Source: UBA1672 sp050633505
GTDB taxonomy: Bacteria > Pseudomonadota > Alphaproteobacteria > Micavibrionales > Micavibrionaceae
Reading direction: 5' to 3'
Length of the DNA stretch: 64,000 nucleotides
NCBI GenBank assembly: GCA_050633505.1
Contig: JBOEGQ010000001.1
Coordinates: 62,001-126,000, forward strand
The position numbers and the translations under genes were made by a program. Below the pieces are notes generated by a model, which was given only the letters and a program-made list of their open reading frames with translations, had not been told where the DNA came from and did not search any database. Shown here one piece after another: positions 37,119 through 46,903 of this stretch (positions are counted from its first letter, which is position 1; every line of letters begins with the position of its first letter).

Positions 37119-39029
37119 ATGAAAAATCAAAATTACCGCACCGATATTGATGTCCTACGCGCTTTTGCTGTGCTTATCGTTATTTTATTCCACTGCGATA
37201 TATCATGGTTCAAAGGTGGTTTTATCGGCGTTGATATATTTTTTGTGATTAGTGGTTACGTCATGTTCCAAAGTTTCCCGCCACAGAGGAAACTATCACT
37301 ATCTGATTTTGCAATTTTTTACAAAAAACGCCTGTTTCGCATATACCCTGCGCTTTTACTGACGTTATTTCTAACAACCGTGTTCACCATATTATGGTTT
37401 AGCACCGGACGGCTTGATTCATTTGGTAAACACCTGTTTTTCAGCAGTTTTTCTGCGTCCAACATCCTTTTTGCAGACGGGCATAACTATTTTAATCCCA
37501 AAACGCCTATATTGCTGCACACTTGGTCTCTTGGCGTAGAGATGCAGTTTTATATGCTGTTTCCTTTTTTGATGCTTTTGCACAATAATATCAAAGCTTA
37601 TAAAAAATATGCTGGTGTCACTTTTCTACTGCTGGCCACAGCCATGGCATTCTTCTACGCACACTCCACAACAGACAGTAAAGGCGCCTTCTTTTTATTA
37701 CAAAATCGGGCGTTTGAATTCTTGATCGGCATGTGTATTGCGACATTTGTTCCAATCAAAAGAGAAACGAAGAATAATGCAGCTCAATATACATCTCCGT
37801 TGATAATCTTAGGTCTTGCCATCATCACCATAATGTTTGAGCCAAATATACAGCACCCGGGATTATATACGCTTGCACCTATTATGCTTTCCGCAGCCTT
37901 TATAACACTACATGCGCGTTACCCCCTTCCGAAATCAAGGGGCATCGACCATCTCACATATTTTGGGCGGATTTCATATGGCCTATATCTGTTTCATTTC
38001 CCCGTTACGATTTTTGCCAAAGATATTTTCCATCTGGACACTTTTGGATTACTGCTGGCCAATATCATGATCACGATACCGCTTGCGCATCTTTCATATC
38101 AATACTTTGAAACGCCTATTCGCCGGGGTGGCTACAACATAGCTATCCCCTATAAATCAGCGACGCTTATTCTGCTTTTGACAGTTTCCTTGGCAGGGTT
38201 TGGCTATTTATCAGCAAAAAAGGAAGGGTGGCCAGAACGACTTCAGTACTTCAACCCCTATGCACATCAGATTACCAAGATCCATACACAATCCAAGACA
38301 ATGTTTAAACGGGGATATGATATACAGAAAAACACAGATGCAAAAGTTCTGTTCATCGGTGATTCATTACTACAGCAATATATTGACCCAATTGCGAAAA
38401 ACTTAAATCTCTCAAAAGATGATATAGACAGTGTAACCCGTGGGGGCTGTTTACTTTTACATGGTGTAGAATTCCAAGATCAGTTCGCCGACATCTCCTG
38501 CAATGATCTTAGAAACAAATTATATCACAATGTAAAAACATACGATCTTATCATTATATCTCAAGACTGGGCCGGATATCGCAAGACTCTGCTCAATGCA
38601 AATAAGACAGAAGACAAAGAATCCTATGATTATATTATCCCCTTTATCCAAAGAACCATTCAGGAACTCGGATCAAAAGCAGATAATATCGTAATACTGG
38701 GAGAGCATCCGCGTATTAAATACAGTAACAAGCTAGAAATAGGTCCTTTTTTCAAAAAACAAGACTATAAGGCATTCAAAAACAGCTTAACTGTTAGAAA
38801 TAACGACACAAAACGTACGAAACATCTATTTAGTGACCTTTCACTCCCCCTTGGCACAAATATAATACATCCGGTTCAGCTATTATGCCCATCTGAGCAA
38901 GAATGTGTTCCATCAGATAAGGATTGGGCCTATTTTTATGATAGTCAGCACCTCACCTCCATAGGTCAGGATATAGTGCAGAAAAGGTTAAGTCCCGCCT
39001 TAAAAGGCGCACTCACAAACATGCGATAG
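37119..39029 (+). CDS. Membrane acyltransferase 3 (OafA-like) with C-terminal SGNH domain
   Basis: A protein of about 636 residues. The first 360 form an Acyl_transf_3 membrane domain of about ten helices, starting YRTDIDVLRAFAVLIVILFH (H of the ILFHCD motif) and including GGFIGVDIFFVISGYV. The C-terminal part is a periplasmic SGNH hydrolase-like domain with block I VLFIGDSLLQQ and block V DSQHLTSIGQD (DxxH). Such proteins O-acetylate lipopolysaccharide, capsule or peptidoglycan. The ATG at 37119 is chosen because the membrane domain begins right after it; an upstream TTG is open. The target glycan is unknown. Confidence 0.88.
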   Translation: MKNQNYRTDIDVLRAFAVLIVILFHCDISWFKGGFIGVDIFFVISGYVMFQSFPPQRKLSLSDFAIFYKKRLFRIYPALLLTLFLTTVFTILWFSTGRLDSFGKHLFFSSFSASNILFADGHNYFNPKTPILLHTWSLGVEMQFYMLFPFLMLLHNNIKAYKKYAGVTFLLLATAMAFFYAHSTTDSKGAFFLLQNRAFEFLIGMCIATFVPIKRETKNNAAQYTSPLIILGLAIITIMFEPNIQHPGLYTLAPIMLSAAFITLHARYPLPKSRGIDHLTYFGRISYGLYLFHFPVTIFAKDIFHLDTFGLLLANIMITIPLAHLSYQYFETPIRRGGYNIAIPYKSATLILLLTVSLAGFGYLSAKKEGWPERLQYFNPYAHQITKIHTQSKTMFKRGYDIQKNTDAKVLFIGDSLLQQYIDPIAKNLNLSKDDIDSVTRGGCLLLHGVEFQDQFADISCNDLRNKLYHNVKTYDLIIISQDWAGYRKTLLNANKTEDKESYDYIIPFIQRTIQELGSKADNIVILGEHPRIKYSNKLEIGPFFKKQDYKAFKNSLTVRNNDTKRTKHLFSDLSLPLGTNIIHPVQLLCPSEQECVPSDKDWAYFYDSQHLTSIGQDIVQKRLSPALKGALTNMR

Positions 39030-39128
39030 GCTTATTACAACGGCACTGTTCAGGTGACTTTGACAAAGCATCAAAAACAAAATAGAATTCCGATCAAAAT
39101 GATGAAAAAAATTTAGGGTGAACCAGAC

Positions 39129-40025
39129 ATGTCAGCGGCTTTCGATATTTTTAAAAAAATAGCAACGCATACCAAGATTTCAGATATTAGAAATACTGGA
39201 AACCATGCAAAGCGCCTCAAAGAAGAAGAACAGCACGAAACAAGCGCTTTACGGGAGCTGGAGAAATTCCTTGAAAGCCCAGAATCAATCGGTTTGGATA
39301 ACGTTAAAGAATCTTTGCGTAACACCATTCAACTTATGTGGGAGCTAAAAGGCTATACCACCGGATACGCCCTACAACACCTGATGCATGAAGACCACTC
39401 GTCTTTGGCCATGGATGGTACACTACGTGGAGACGCCAAGAAGAAACAGCGCATTCGGGATTTCTGGGAATGGTTGGAAGAAATTGCCAGAGAAATGGCG
39501 CTTAGCTTTGCCCAAATCTATGAATACACACAAGAGCTTATTGTTGATATCAAGGAAGAAGTTAACGACAAGATCGAAGATATTGATCAAGAAATTGAAA
39601 AAATCGCAGAGACAGAAGAGCAAGCACGTAAAATGAAGGCGAACAATAAAAAACGTCGCCAACTTGTCTCATTCAAAAAACACCTTAAAGAACACGAACA
39701 AGAACTGGAAGAGGCGGACACAACAGAAGAGCTTCTGAACGTGCAACACGAAATTATTGAAGACTTACATGATCTGGATGAAGGCACATTCGACCCGAAC
39801 AAGCCTTCACCACCGCCGGTATTACAACCCCTCTCCGATCTTGTCGCAAAAACAATGGCAAGTAACGATCACAGCTATGATCATGATAACCGTGATACAT
39901 CAACATCGGGGAGTGGTGATTCTGCCGGTGACACCACAGAGGACAGCTCCTCAACAGATAGTGGTGAAACAGATGGAAAAAAAGAGGAAGACACAAAACC
40001 TGATCTTCCTTCCATTGATTTATAA
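39129..40025 (+). CDS. Coiled-coil protein with acidic Ser/Thr/Asp tail, unknown
   Basis: A 298-residue cytoplasmic-type protein that I do not recognise. Residues 1-100 are charged helices, 115-140 include FWEWLEEIAREMALSFAQIY, and 140-220 are a long coiled coil (DIKEEVNDKIEDIDQEIEKI, then EHEQELEEADTTEELLNVQH). A proline spacer (PNKPSPPPVLQP) precedes a disordered acidic tail rich in Ser, Thr, Asp and Gly. AGGGTGAACC lies upstream of the ATG. It converges on the next gene with a 15-nt gap holding a perfect 14-bp palindrome. Role unknown. Confidence 0.6.
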   Translation: MSAAFDIFKKIATHTKISDIRNTGNHAKRLKEEEQHETSALRELEKFLESPESIGLDNVKESLRNTIQLMWELKGYTTGYALQHLMHEDHSSLAMDGTLRGDAKKKQRIRDFWEWLEEIAREMALSFAQIYEYTQELIVDIKEEVNDKIEDIDQEIEKIAETEEQARKMKANNKKRRQLVSFKKHLKEHEQELEEADTTEELLNVQHEIIEDLHDLDEGTFDPNKPSPPPVLQPLSDLVAKTMASNDHSYDHDNRDTSTSGSGDSAGDTTEDSSSTDSGETDGKKEEDTKPDLPSIDL

Positions 40026-40040
40026 AATAGATCTATTTAC

Positions 40041-40646
40041 TTAGCCATTCGTGGGCAACTCTTCACTTGTTGGAAACTGAATAATCTCGGCATTTAGATT
40101 ACTTGAATCAGCTTTAGCGCTTTCTTGCTTGGCCCGAAAGGATTCTACAAGCGTATTAGATATAAAATCACGCATCTCCGGAGAAATATTATCCGTTTCA
40201 TTACGAATAGCTTCTAATGAACGTTTAATGTTATCATGCTCACTATTCTTTGTCTGGGATATGAGCGTACTCAAGTCAAAATCTTGTTCGTTACGCTCCT
40301 GCCTCACAAGAATGCCACGAATGCTGTTTTTGATATCAGCATTGTAAAAACTCTCTCCAGGGCTCACTTCTACCGCATGATTAAGCATCGATGCAACCAC
40401 CTCTTGCGCATGATCCGGCCAAAACTTAGTCATAGATTGTAAAAGTGATTGCGCAGGATCACGGCTTCTCGCCGTACCGCCACCAATACTATTCCCCCAA
40501 TGACGTGCGGTCTCTTCAACATGCTCATTTACGCTTTGGTTCACATCAGAACTTTGTGCGACATCTTCAATCATATTCTGAATTCTCTCATCGCGCTCTC
40601 TTGCCGATGCATTCAGAATTCCTGCAATTCTATATTCAGGCAACAT
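40041..40646 (-). CDS. Hypothetical helical protein
   Basis: A 201-residue soluble, mostly helical protein of no recognised family. It carries polar heptad-like stretches (ASARERDERIQNMIEDVAQS, and later NIKRSLEAIRNETDNISPEM) and ends with a tail containing AEIIQFPTSEELP. AAAGGGGTGAAGG precedes the ATG at 40646. It converges with the coiled-coil protein gene. Confidence 0.5.
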   Translation of the reverse strand: MLPEYRIAGILNASARERDERIQNMIEDVAQSSDVNQSVNEHVEETARHWGNSIGGGTARSRDPAQSLLQSMTKFWPDHAQEVVASMLNHAVEVSPGESFYNADIKNSIRGILVRQERNEQDFDLSTLISQTKNSEHDNIKRSLEAIRNETDNISPEMRDFISNTLVESFRAKQESAKADSSNLNAEIIQFPTSEELPTNG

Positions 40647-40730
40647 GGCCTTCACCCCTTTATTATTTTATTTAGGGTGTAAGATTACATAAAAACATTA
40701 TTGAGGTCAAAATTATTTCAGGATTTTATT

Positions 40731-40958
40731 ATGAGCTCAGGGCCTCTTGCTCTTTTGGGTGATGTTGCCGTGATTGCGAAAGCAGATGATATCAACATCC
40801 TTGAAAACTCTAGATACAGTCGGAACGACTTCTATGCTCTGGGTTGGTGGTACAGTAGCATGGCGCATAAAGGCAATCATCAGCGCCGCATTTGGTGGGT
40901 AACAGAGAAAGTTCACACAACCGTAGAGCAGTTTATTCAGAAAAAAACCAAGCAATAG
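40731..40958 (+). CDS. Small hypothetical protein
   Basis: A 75-residue protein, unknown. It contains ALLGDVAVIAKADDINILEN, an aromatic patch (YALGWWYSSMAHK) and a basic tail (RRIWWVTEKVHT, QKKTKQ). CAGGA lies about 10 nt upstream of the ATG. It is convergent with the gene downstream of aspS. The coding call rests on the ribosome site and on filling the gap cleanly. Confidence 0.4.
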   Translation: MSSGPLALLGDVAVIAKADDINILENSRYSRNDFYALGWWYSSMAHKGNHQRRIWWVTEKVHTTVEQFIQKKTKQ

Positions 40959-40963
40959 ATGTT

Positions 40964-41194
40964 CTAGCCACCGTTTACCGGTCTTACTAAGCATACTTTT
41001 TCGTTTACTAAATATGACACGCTATCATCTCGTGAAAAACACTCCTCGGATGTTATTCCCTCAACCCTTTCAGCAGTACATTGATCGTAATAAGCCCAGC
41101 ATGCCAACACATCTTCAATTTCGTATCGAAAAATTAATGCAACGCCAAAAGCACAAGCAGCAGCAACCAACAGAACCATAGAAACAATTTTCAT
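40964..41194 (-). CDS. Small exported or membrane-anchored protein downstream of aspS
   Basis: A 76-residue protein with one N-terminal hydrophobic segment (VSMVLLVAAACAFGVALIF) followed by an acidic domain with four cysteines (LACWAYYDQC, EECFS, KVCLV) that could form two disulfides in the periplasm. It starts 11 nt after the aspS stop, so it is co-transcribed. Family unknown. Confidence 0.5.
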   Translation of the reverse strand: MKIVSMVLLVAAACAFGVALIFRYEIEDVLACWAYYDQCTAERVEGITSEECFSRDDSVSYLVNEKVCLVRPVNGG

Positions 41195-41205
41195 TGCAGT
41201 CTCGT

Positions 41206-43020
41206 TTAAGCCGCGTCGGTCATCTTTTTAGGAAGGTTTACTTTAAGATGAAGATCTTTTAGTTGCTCCACACCGACTTCTGATGGTGCCTGCATCATTT
41301 GATCTTCATACTGACCATTCATGACAAAGGCATAGACCTCACGCAAGTTCGGCTCATCCGCAAGCAACATGATGATACGATCAACACCAAAAGCCAAACC
41401 ACCATGTGGTGGCGCGCCGTAACGCATCGCATTTAGCATACCGCCAAACTCTTCTTCCAAGACCTCTTTATCATAACCGGCAATACCGAATGCTTTTTCC
41501 ATGATTTCGGGCTTGTGATTACGGATCGCACCAGAAGCAAGCTCAAAACCATTACAAACACAGTCATACTGCCATGCATAGACATCTAGAGGATCTTTGT
41601 CTTCCAAGTCCTTCATACCACCTTGCGGCATAGAGAACGGGTTGTGAGAGAAATCGATTTTTTGCTGCGCTTCATCAAATTCATACATTGGGAAATCGAT
41701 AATCCAGCATAACTTATAAACGCCCTTCTCACGCGCGAACGCATGATCTTCCGGTAAGGCATCACAAATTGCATCACGCGCCGCGCCTGCAAATTTAGCC
41801 GCGGGAAGTTCCTGATTACAGATAAAGAAGATTGCATCGCCATCTTCACATCCTGAAATCTCTTTAATCGCAGCTTGTGCGGCTTCAGGTATGAACTTCG
41901 CAATCGGCCCTTTACCCTCACCATCAGCAAACAGAACATAACCAAGTCCCGGTGCACCTTCACCTTGCGCCCATCCGTTCAACTTATCAAAGAAGCTACG
42001 TGGTTGGTCGGAAACTTTAGGTGCACGAATTGCACGAACAACACCGCCCTTTGCAATCACACCTTTAAAGGCCTTAAAGGCAACATCGTCACGCGCAAAA
42101 ACTTCTGTCACATCACAGATTTCAAGCGGGTTACGAAGATCAGGCTTATCTGATCCATATTTCAGCATCGCTTCTTTATAAGGGATTGAATCACACCAGA
42201 TCACGTCACGTTTTTCACCCGTGAATTCGGAAAACTCTTCAAAAATACCCTGTACAACAGGTTGAACAGTATCAAAAACCTCATCCTGCGTTACAAAGCT
42301 CATCTCCACATCAAGCTGATAAAATTCTGCCAGACGATCCGCGCGACCATCTTCATCGCGGAAACATGGCGCAATTTGGAAATACTTATCAAAACCAGAC
42401 ATCATCAAAAGCTGTTTAAACTGCTGCGGTGCCTGTGGCAAAGCGTAAAACTTTCCCGGGTGCAGACGTGAAGGTACAAGGTAATCACGCGCCCCTTCAG
42501 GCGAGCTTGCCGTTAAAATTGGTGTTTGGAATTCCTGGAAGTCCTGACCATGCATTTTCTCACGCATCGTACGGATCACATCGTTACGCAAACGGATCTT
42601 CTTCTGCATTTGTTCGCGGCGTAAATCCAAATAACGATAACGAAGACGAATATCTTCGCCCGCACCATCATCCTCATAAACCTGAAATGGTATAATATCT
42701 GCGGCAGATTGAAGTTCAGCTTCGCTAATCTCAATCTCAATCTCACCCGTTGCCATTTTTGAATTGATTGTTTCGTCGCTACGTGCATTCACCTTACCGG
42801 TAATCGTTGCAACAGATTCAACGCGCCAACTGCTTAACTCTTCAAATAACGGGGAGTTTTGCTCCACCACGCATTGTGTTAAACCATGCGTATCGCGCAG
42901 AATAATAAATAACACACCGCCCAAATCGTAAATACGGTGTATCCAACCGGATAATCTAACGGTTTCACCGACATTTTCTTTTCTTAAGGCATCACATTTA
43001 TGGGTTCTGAAAGCGTGCAT
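41206..43020 (-). CDS. aspS: Aspartate-tRNA ligase
   Basis: A 604-residue bacterial-type class II synthetase. The N-terminal OB anticodon-binding domain (VRLSGWIHRIYDLGGVLFII) is followed by motif 2 (CFRDEDGRADRLAEFYQLDV), the bacterial GAD insertion and motif 3 (GLAFGVDRIIMLL). Length is normal. Many alphaproteobacterial forms are non-discriminating and also charge tRNA-Asn; the sequence alone does not settle that here. GAGAAGACA precedes the ATG. Confidence 0.97.
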   Translation of the reverse strand: MHAFRTHKCDALRKENVGETVRLSGWIHRIYDLGGVLFIILRDTHGLTQCVVEQNSPLFEELSSWRVESVATITGKVNARSDETINSKMATGEIEIEISEAELQSAADIIPFQVYEDDGAGEDIRLRYRYLDLRREQMQKKIRLRNDVIRTMREKMHGQDFQEFQTPILTASSPEGARDYLVPSRLHPGKFYALPQAPQQFKQLLMMSGFDKYFQIAPCFRDEDGRADRLAEFYQLDVEMSFVTQDEVFDTVQPVVQGIFEEFSEFTGEKRDVIWCDSIPYKEAMLKYGSDKPDLRNPLEICDVTEVFARDDVAFKAFKGVIAKGGVVRAIRAPKVSDQPRSFFDKLNGWAQGEGAPGLGYVLFADGEGKGPIAKFIPEAAQAAIKEISGCEDGDAIFFICNQELPAAKFAGAARDAICDALPEDHAFAREKGVYKLCWIIDFPMYEFDEAQQKIDFSHNPFSMPQGGMKDLEDKDPLDVYAWQYDCVCNGFELASGAIRNHKPEIMEKAFGIAGYDKEVLEEEFGGMLNAMRYGAPPHGGLAFGVDRIIMLLADEPNLREVYAFVMNGQYEDQMMQAPSEVGVEQLKDLHLKVNLPKKMTDAA

Positions 43021-43119
43021 TGTCTTCTCAATCCTATTCTGAGCATTAAAACTTTTTGAGTTTTATACCCTATAGGTAAAGAATGTCACGCCTATTTTTC
43101 AAATTCATCGCAGTAATGC

Positions 43120-43147
43120 TGGACGAAGCATACGAATTTTGTATGAT
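43120..43147 (+). promoter_or_regulatory. Candidate sigma-70 promoter of rnd-sixA
   Basis: TGGACG (43120-43125) and TATGAT (43142-43147) are separated by 16 bp and end 24 nt upstream of the rnd ATG. The -10 matches five of six bases. It lies in the 151-bp divergent region between aspS and rnd. Confidence 0.35.
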
Positions 43148-43171
43148 AGATTTCTTTAGTGTAAGGACATC

Positions 43172-44338
43172 ATGACCATTATTACAGACAGCGGCGAACT
43201 GGCCAAGTTTTGCAAAATACTGCAGGAAAAAGAATTCATCACAATTGATACTGAGTTCTTACGCGAGAAAACTTATTTTGCGCGGCTTTGTCTGATCCAG
43301 ATCAGCTGCCCTGATAAAAATGCGATCGCTATAGACCCTCTTGCAGAAAATATTGACCTATCCCCCTTATTTGATCTTTTACAAAATCCCGACGTTCTAA
43401 AAGTTTTTCATGCGGGTAGACAAGATCTTGAGATCTTTTATCAGCTAACCGGGAAAGTCGTAACGCCGATTTTTGATACACAAATTGCCGCGATGGTCTG
43501 TGGTTTCGGGGAATCTATCGGCTATGAAAAGCTTGTAAATCACGTCACCGGAAACAGTATCGATAAAAGCTCACAATTCACAGATTGGTCACTACGCCCT
43601 TTAAGCGATAAACAAATCACTTACGCTTTGGGTGATGTCACACATTTATGCGATATTTATCTTTATCTTAAAAATGACTTGGAACAACGTGGACGATGCG
43701 ACTGGGTCAAACAAGAAAAAGCCATCCTTGAAAACCCCAAAACCTATAGCACAGACCCGTATAAGGCATGGGAACGCGTAAAGATAAGATCACCCAAACC
43801 CAGAACACTGGCCGTATTACGCGAGGTCACAGCATGGCGTGAAACGCTGGCACAAAAACGTAACGTACCCAAAAACTGGATTATGCGCGATGAGACATTG
43901 GCCGATATGGCCAACCAAGCCCCTAAAGATAAAAAGCAACTCTCGAAAATACGGAACTTGGGCAAAGATATCGTAGATGGTAAGGGAGGTGTTCAACTTC
44001 TCAAAGCAATTGAAAAAGGGGTATCTTCCCCTAGTGATACATGGCCGAAAGTCGCAAAAAAACAACAACCGCCACCCCATATCATTGCGACCATTGATGT
44101 TTTAAAGATGCTGTTAAAGATTCAAAACTGTGAACATCATGTTGCCGCAAAAATTATTTCTTCAGCAGCAGATCTGGAAGCCATCGCCTATGATGACAAT
44201 GCCGATGTTCCGGCTCTTCAAGGTTGGCGCAGAGAAATATTCGGACAAGATGCACTGGATCTGAAACACGGAAAACTCGCAATTGGGATCAAGAACGGTA
44301 AAATCACCAAATTCCCGGTTGGAGATACACAGGCATGA
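43172..44338 (+). CDS. rnd: Ribonuclease D
   Basis: A 388-residue DEDD-family 3'-5' exonuclease that trims tRNA and other small RNA ends. The DnaQ-like core contains the catalytic patterns FITIDTEFLRE (D, E), KVFHAGRQDLEIF (D) and YALGDVTHLCDIY (Y...D). An HRDC domain follows (VLREVTAWRETLAQKRNVP) with a second HRDC-like region. AAGGACATC precedes the ATG. The stop overlaps the next start (ATGA), so it is coupled to the phosphatase gene. Confidence 0.95.
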   Translation: MTIITDSGELAKFCKILQEKEFITIDTEFLREKTYFARLCLIQISCPDKNAIAIDPLAENIDLSPLFDLLQNPDVLKVFHAGRQDLEIFYQLTGKVVTPIFDTQIAAMVCGFGESIGYEKLVNHVTGNSIDKSSQFTDWSLRPLSDKQITYALGDVTHLCDIYLYLKNDLEQRGRCDWVKQEKAILENPKTYSTDPYKAWERVKIRSPKPRTLAVLREVTAWRETLAQKRNVPKNWIMRDETLADMANQAPKDKKQLSKIRNLGKDIVDGKGGVQLLKAIEKGVSSPSDTWPKVAKKQQPPPHIIATIDVLKMLLKIQNCEHHVAAKIISSAADLEAIAYDDNADVPALQGWRREIFGQDALDLKHGKLAIGIKNGKITKFPVGDTQA

Positions 44339-44895
44339 GCGAAGCAGAGCCATTTACCGGAAAGCGCCTCTTTTTACTTCGCCATGCTATGGCCTCATCA
44401 GAGCATAGCGGCGATGACAATACACGCCCCCTTGCGCCACAAGGTACTCAGGATGCGATGGCTTTGGGTCGTTATATGCAACATCATGATTTTACCCCTG
44501 ATCTGATCTTATGTTCAAGCGCGCGACGCACGCGCGAAACGCTGGATGGGTTATCCAAAACACTCTCCTTAGAAACAGTAAATTTTATCGACATACTTTA
44601 TTCCGGAAGCACCGGTGATTACCTGTATGAAATCCAAAAGGCCGATAACAAGCATAATAATATTCTGATGATTGCTCATAACCCGTGCATTTACGAACTT
44701 ATCCGCTTGCTTGCTGCACAAGGAGAAGAGCATACACAACAGCGCCTCATGGAGGGGTATGCCCCTGCAACGTTAAGCGTTATACATTGCCGAAGCAGCA
44801 ATTGGTCGACCATCCAGCCCGTGGAAAACGCGCTTGCGCATATTGCATCACCAATTGATTATAATGCCCCCGCCCGCCCGACACGATGGATGTAA
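44335..44895 (+). CDS. SixA-like histidine phosphatase
   Basis: A 186-residue member of the histidine phosphatase superfamily. RHAMASSEHSG gives the RHG-type motif with the catalytic histidine, LILCSSARRTRETLDGL supplies the second arginine, and MIAHNPCIYELIRLL the second histidine. SixA in E. coli dephosphorylates phosphohistidine on phosphorelay or PTS proteins, so one of the Hpt-containing kinases here might be a substrate, but this is speculative. Overlaps rnd by 4 nt. Confidence 0.85.
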   Translation: MSEAEPFTGKRLFLLRHAMASSEHSGDDNTRPLAPQGTQDAMALGRYMQHHDFTPDLILCSSARRTRETLDGLSKTLSLETVNFIDILYSGSTGDYLYEIQKADNKHNNILMIAHNPCIYELIRLLAAQGEEHTQQRLMEGYAPATLSVIHCRSSNWSTIQPVENALAHIASPIDYNAPARPTRWM

Positions 44896-44898
44896 GAC

Positions 44899-45603
44899 TT
44901 AATACCCTTGCATATCTGCAAGAACTTTGCGCATCAGAGGGACGGATATACCGCGTTTTTCTGACAAAGCCGTATGGTCTGCACGCTTAACAACATCGCG
45001 CGCTGCCGCAAATGAACGCTCCATACGGGGTAAAAGATAGGAAATCACATCATTATTCACCGTCAGTTGGTGATCAGTGAATAACTTAATCAAAATACTA
45101 GCCAGTAACATATCATCTGGCGGCTGTATCGCAACACATGGCGCCGCACGAAAACGTGAAGCCAGATCAGGAATAACAAAGTCCGATTGATTGGCCGACA
45201 TTCGCATTGTAACCATCATGGTTTTTTGCTCTTCTTTCAGCATATTATAAAGATGGAACAATGTTGTTTCCGCCTCCCGATCACCAAGCCACGGATCAAG
45301 ACCATCCAGCACCAGTGAAGGCCCCAATTCGAACAGGTTTTCCGCGCTCCGACTGACCAAAGCCTCTGGATTAATGATCGCCGCACCGGTCTGCTCTTGC
45401 CACACTGCTGCTAAATGACTCTTCCCGCTCGCAGGAGGGCCTTGCAAAATCAGGATAGGCGCAGGCCATTCAGGCCACCGATCAATCCACCCCACCGCAT
45501 CACGATTACTTGTCCCGACATGGAAATCCCCACGTCCAAACGCGGGGCGCGCCGCCAGATCCAACGGTATTTGCGTTACAGATGCAGGAGGAGAAAAAAT
45601 CAT
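44899..45603 (-). CDS. hdaA: DnaA-related regulatory inactivator HdaA
   Basis: A 234-residue protein with the AAA+ ATPase core of DnaA but no DNA-binding domain. The N-terminus carries a sliding-clamp binding motif (QIPLDLAARPAF). Walker A is GPPASGKSHL, Walker B LVLDGLDPWLG, and sensor II is near PRMERSFAAARDVVK. Hda bound to the clamp stimulates ATP hydrolysis by DnaA after replication starts. Its start overlaps the permease stop by 4 nt, a pairing conserved in Alphaproteobacteria. Confidence 0.88.
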   Translation of the reverse strand: MIFSPPASVTQIPLDLAARPAFGRGDFHVGTSNRDAVGWIDRWPEWPAPILILQGPPASGKSHLAAVWQEQTGAAIINPEALVSRSAENLFELGPSLVLDGLDPWLGDREAETTLFHLYNMLKEEQKTMMVTMRMSANQSDFVIPDLASRFRAAPCVAIQPPDDMLLASILIKLFTDHQLTVNNDVISYLLPRMERSFAAARDVVKRADHTALSEKRGISVPLMRKVLADMQGY

Positions 45604-46793
45604 TCAGCTTCGTTTTTCTTTGAGGTTTTACTTTTTGTTTTTGCTGCTACTCTTTTGACCGTTTTTTTAACCGTTGCTTTTTTAGAAGATGCAACGCCCT
45701 TTTTCGCCGGGGGCTCTTCCACCTCGGAATCGAGATAATAGGCACTCTGCTTATATTTATAAATCAGAAATGACAGCAATACACCAATCACTGCCGCAAC
45801 AGGAACGGCTAAGAACATACCTAGAATCCCAAGAACACTCCCCCCCGCAAGAAGCGCAAAAAACACCCAAAGAGGATGAAGCCCGACACTATCACCCACA
45901 AGTTTAGGAGTTAAAAAATTCCCTTCAATCACTTGGCCACCAATAAAAATCCCGGCGATTAGTGCCATGAACATGATGTCACCACTTTGAAACCAGGCAA
46001 CAGCCACACTAACAATTAAGCCAACCGCTGACCCGACCATCGGAATCACAGATAAAAGGCCCGACATAAGGCCAATCATAAAGCCGTATTTAAGCCCCGC
46101 AATCGTCAACGCAATCGCATAGCCAACGCCCAAGAAAACCGCCACGGTGATTTGCCCACGAACAAAACCGGATATCTTCTTATCAATTTCTTTAAACAGA
46201 TCCATAATCGTATCCTTTGAATGGCGAGGCATAAGGCCTTGTGCCCACGCAATGACAAGCGGCCACTCTTTCATCATAAAATAAGCCACGATCGGCATAA
46301 AGACCGCGACGGATACCATATCAACCACCGCCTGTCCACCTGCCGCAAGGTGCGTCACAATTTGACGTGCTGTTTTAATCGCTGTGCCGGAATGCTCCTT
46401 CAGGATATCTTCAACATTTTGCCCTTCTGCGCCGCCAATATATTCATCTAACATCGCTGTGACAGGGGCTAAAAGAGCCGTTATTTTTTCAATATATCCG
46501 GGCAAATCATCTGAAAACCCGATAAATTCACGATAAATAATAGGAGAAATCGCCCCGATAAACCCAAGAATAAGGATTAGGAAACTCCCCAATATCATCA
46601 TTGCCGCAGGTGCGCGCGCTATCCCCATCTGCCCGAGCTTATTCACAATTGGATTTAACAAATACGCAACGGCGATACCAAGAACGAATGGTAATAAAAC
46701 CGCCTTGAAGACCCACACGAACACTAAAGAAGAAACAAAAACACCAGCCCAAAATATCAAATGTGTTTTCAGGTTTAGTGGCTTAACACTCAT
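45600..46793 (-). CDS. AI-2E family transporter (PerM-like)
   Basis: A 397-residue membrane protein with about seven or eight helices. The N-terminal pair (LIFWAGVFVSSLVFVWVFKA and VLPFVLGIAVAYLLNPIV) and the C-terminal GLHPLWVFFALLAGGSVLGI, then GMFLAVPVAAV, follow the AI-2E family. A Lys/Ala/Thr-rich tail of about 35 residues is cytoplasmic. Members export quorum signals or act as Na+/H+ antiporters. AAAGGAACATT precedes the ATG. It forms a unit with hdaA. Confidence 0.88.
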   Translation of the reverse strand: MSVKPLNLKTHLIFWAGVFVSSLVFVWVFKAVLLPFVLGIAVAYLLNPIVNKLGQMGIARAPAAMMILGSFLILILGFIGAISPIIYREFIGFSDDLPGYIEKITALLAPVTAMLDEYIGGAEGQNVEDILKEHSGTAIKTARQIVTHLAAGGQAVVDMVSVAVFMPIVAYFMMKEWPLVIAWAQGLMPRHSKDTIMDLFKEIDKKISGFVRGQITVAVFLGVGYAIALTIAGLKYGFMIGLMSGLLSVIPMVGSAVGLIVSVAVAWFQSGDIMFMALIAGIFIGGQVIEGNFLTPKLVGDSVGLHPLWVFFALLAGGSVLGILGMFLAVPVAAVIGVLLSFLIYKYKQSAYYLDSEVEEPPAKKGVASSKKATVKKTVKRVAAKTKSKTSKKNEAE

Positions 46794-46903
46794 TATAATG
46801 TTCCTTTCACGGCTTTTTAGGCTGATCCCCCGATCAAAAGCCCTTTGGTCACTCTGGCTCTATAATATATCTACATAATATATCTACGTAGAATAGCAAC
46901 TGA

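Noticed and set aside
40025..40038. Perfect palindrome AAATAGATCTATTT between convergent stops, considered as a bidirectional terminator.
   Set aside because: The stem is A/T-rich and no U-run follows on either strand, so it would be weak. It is recorded only as context.
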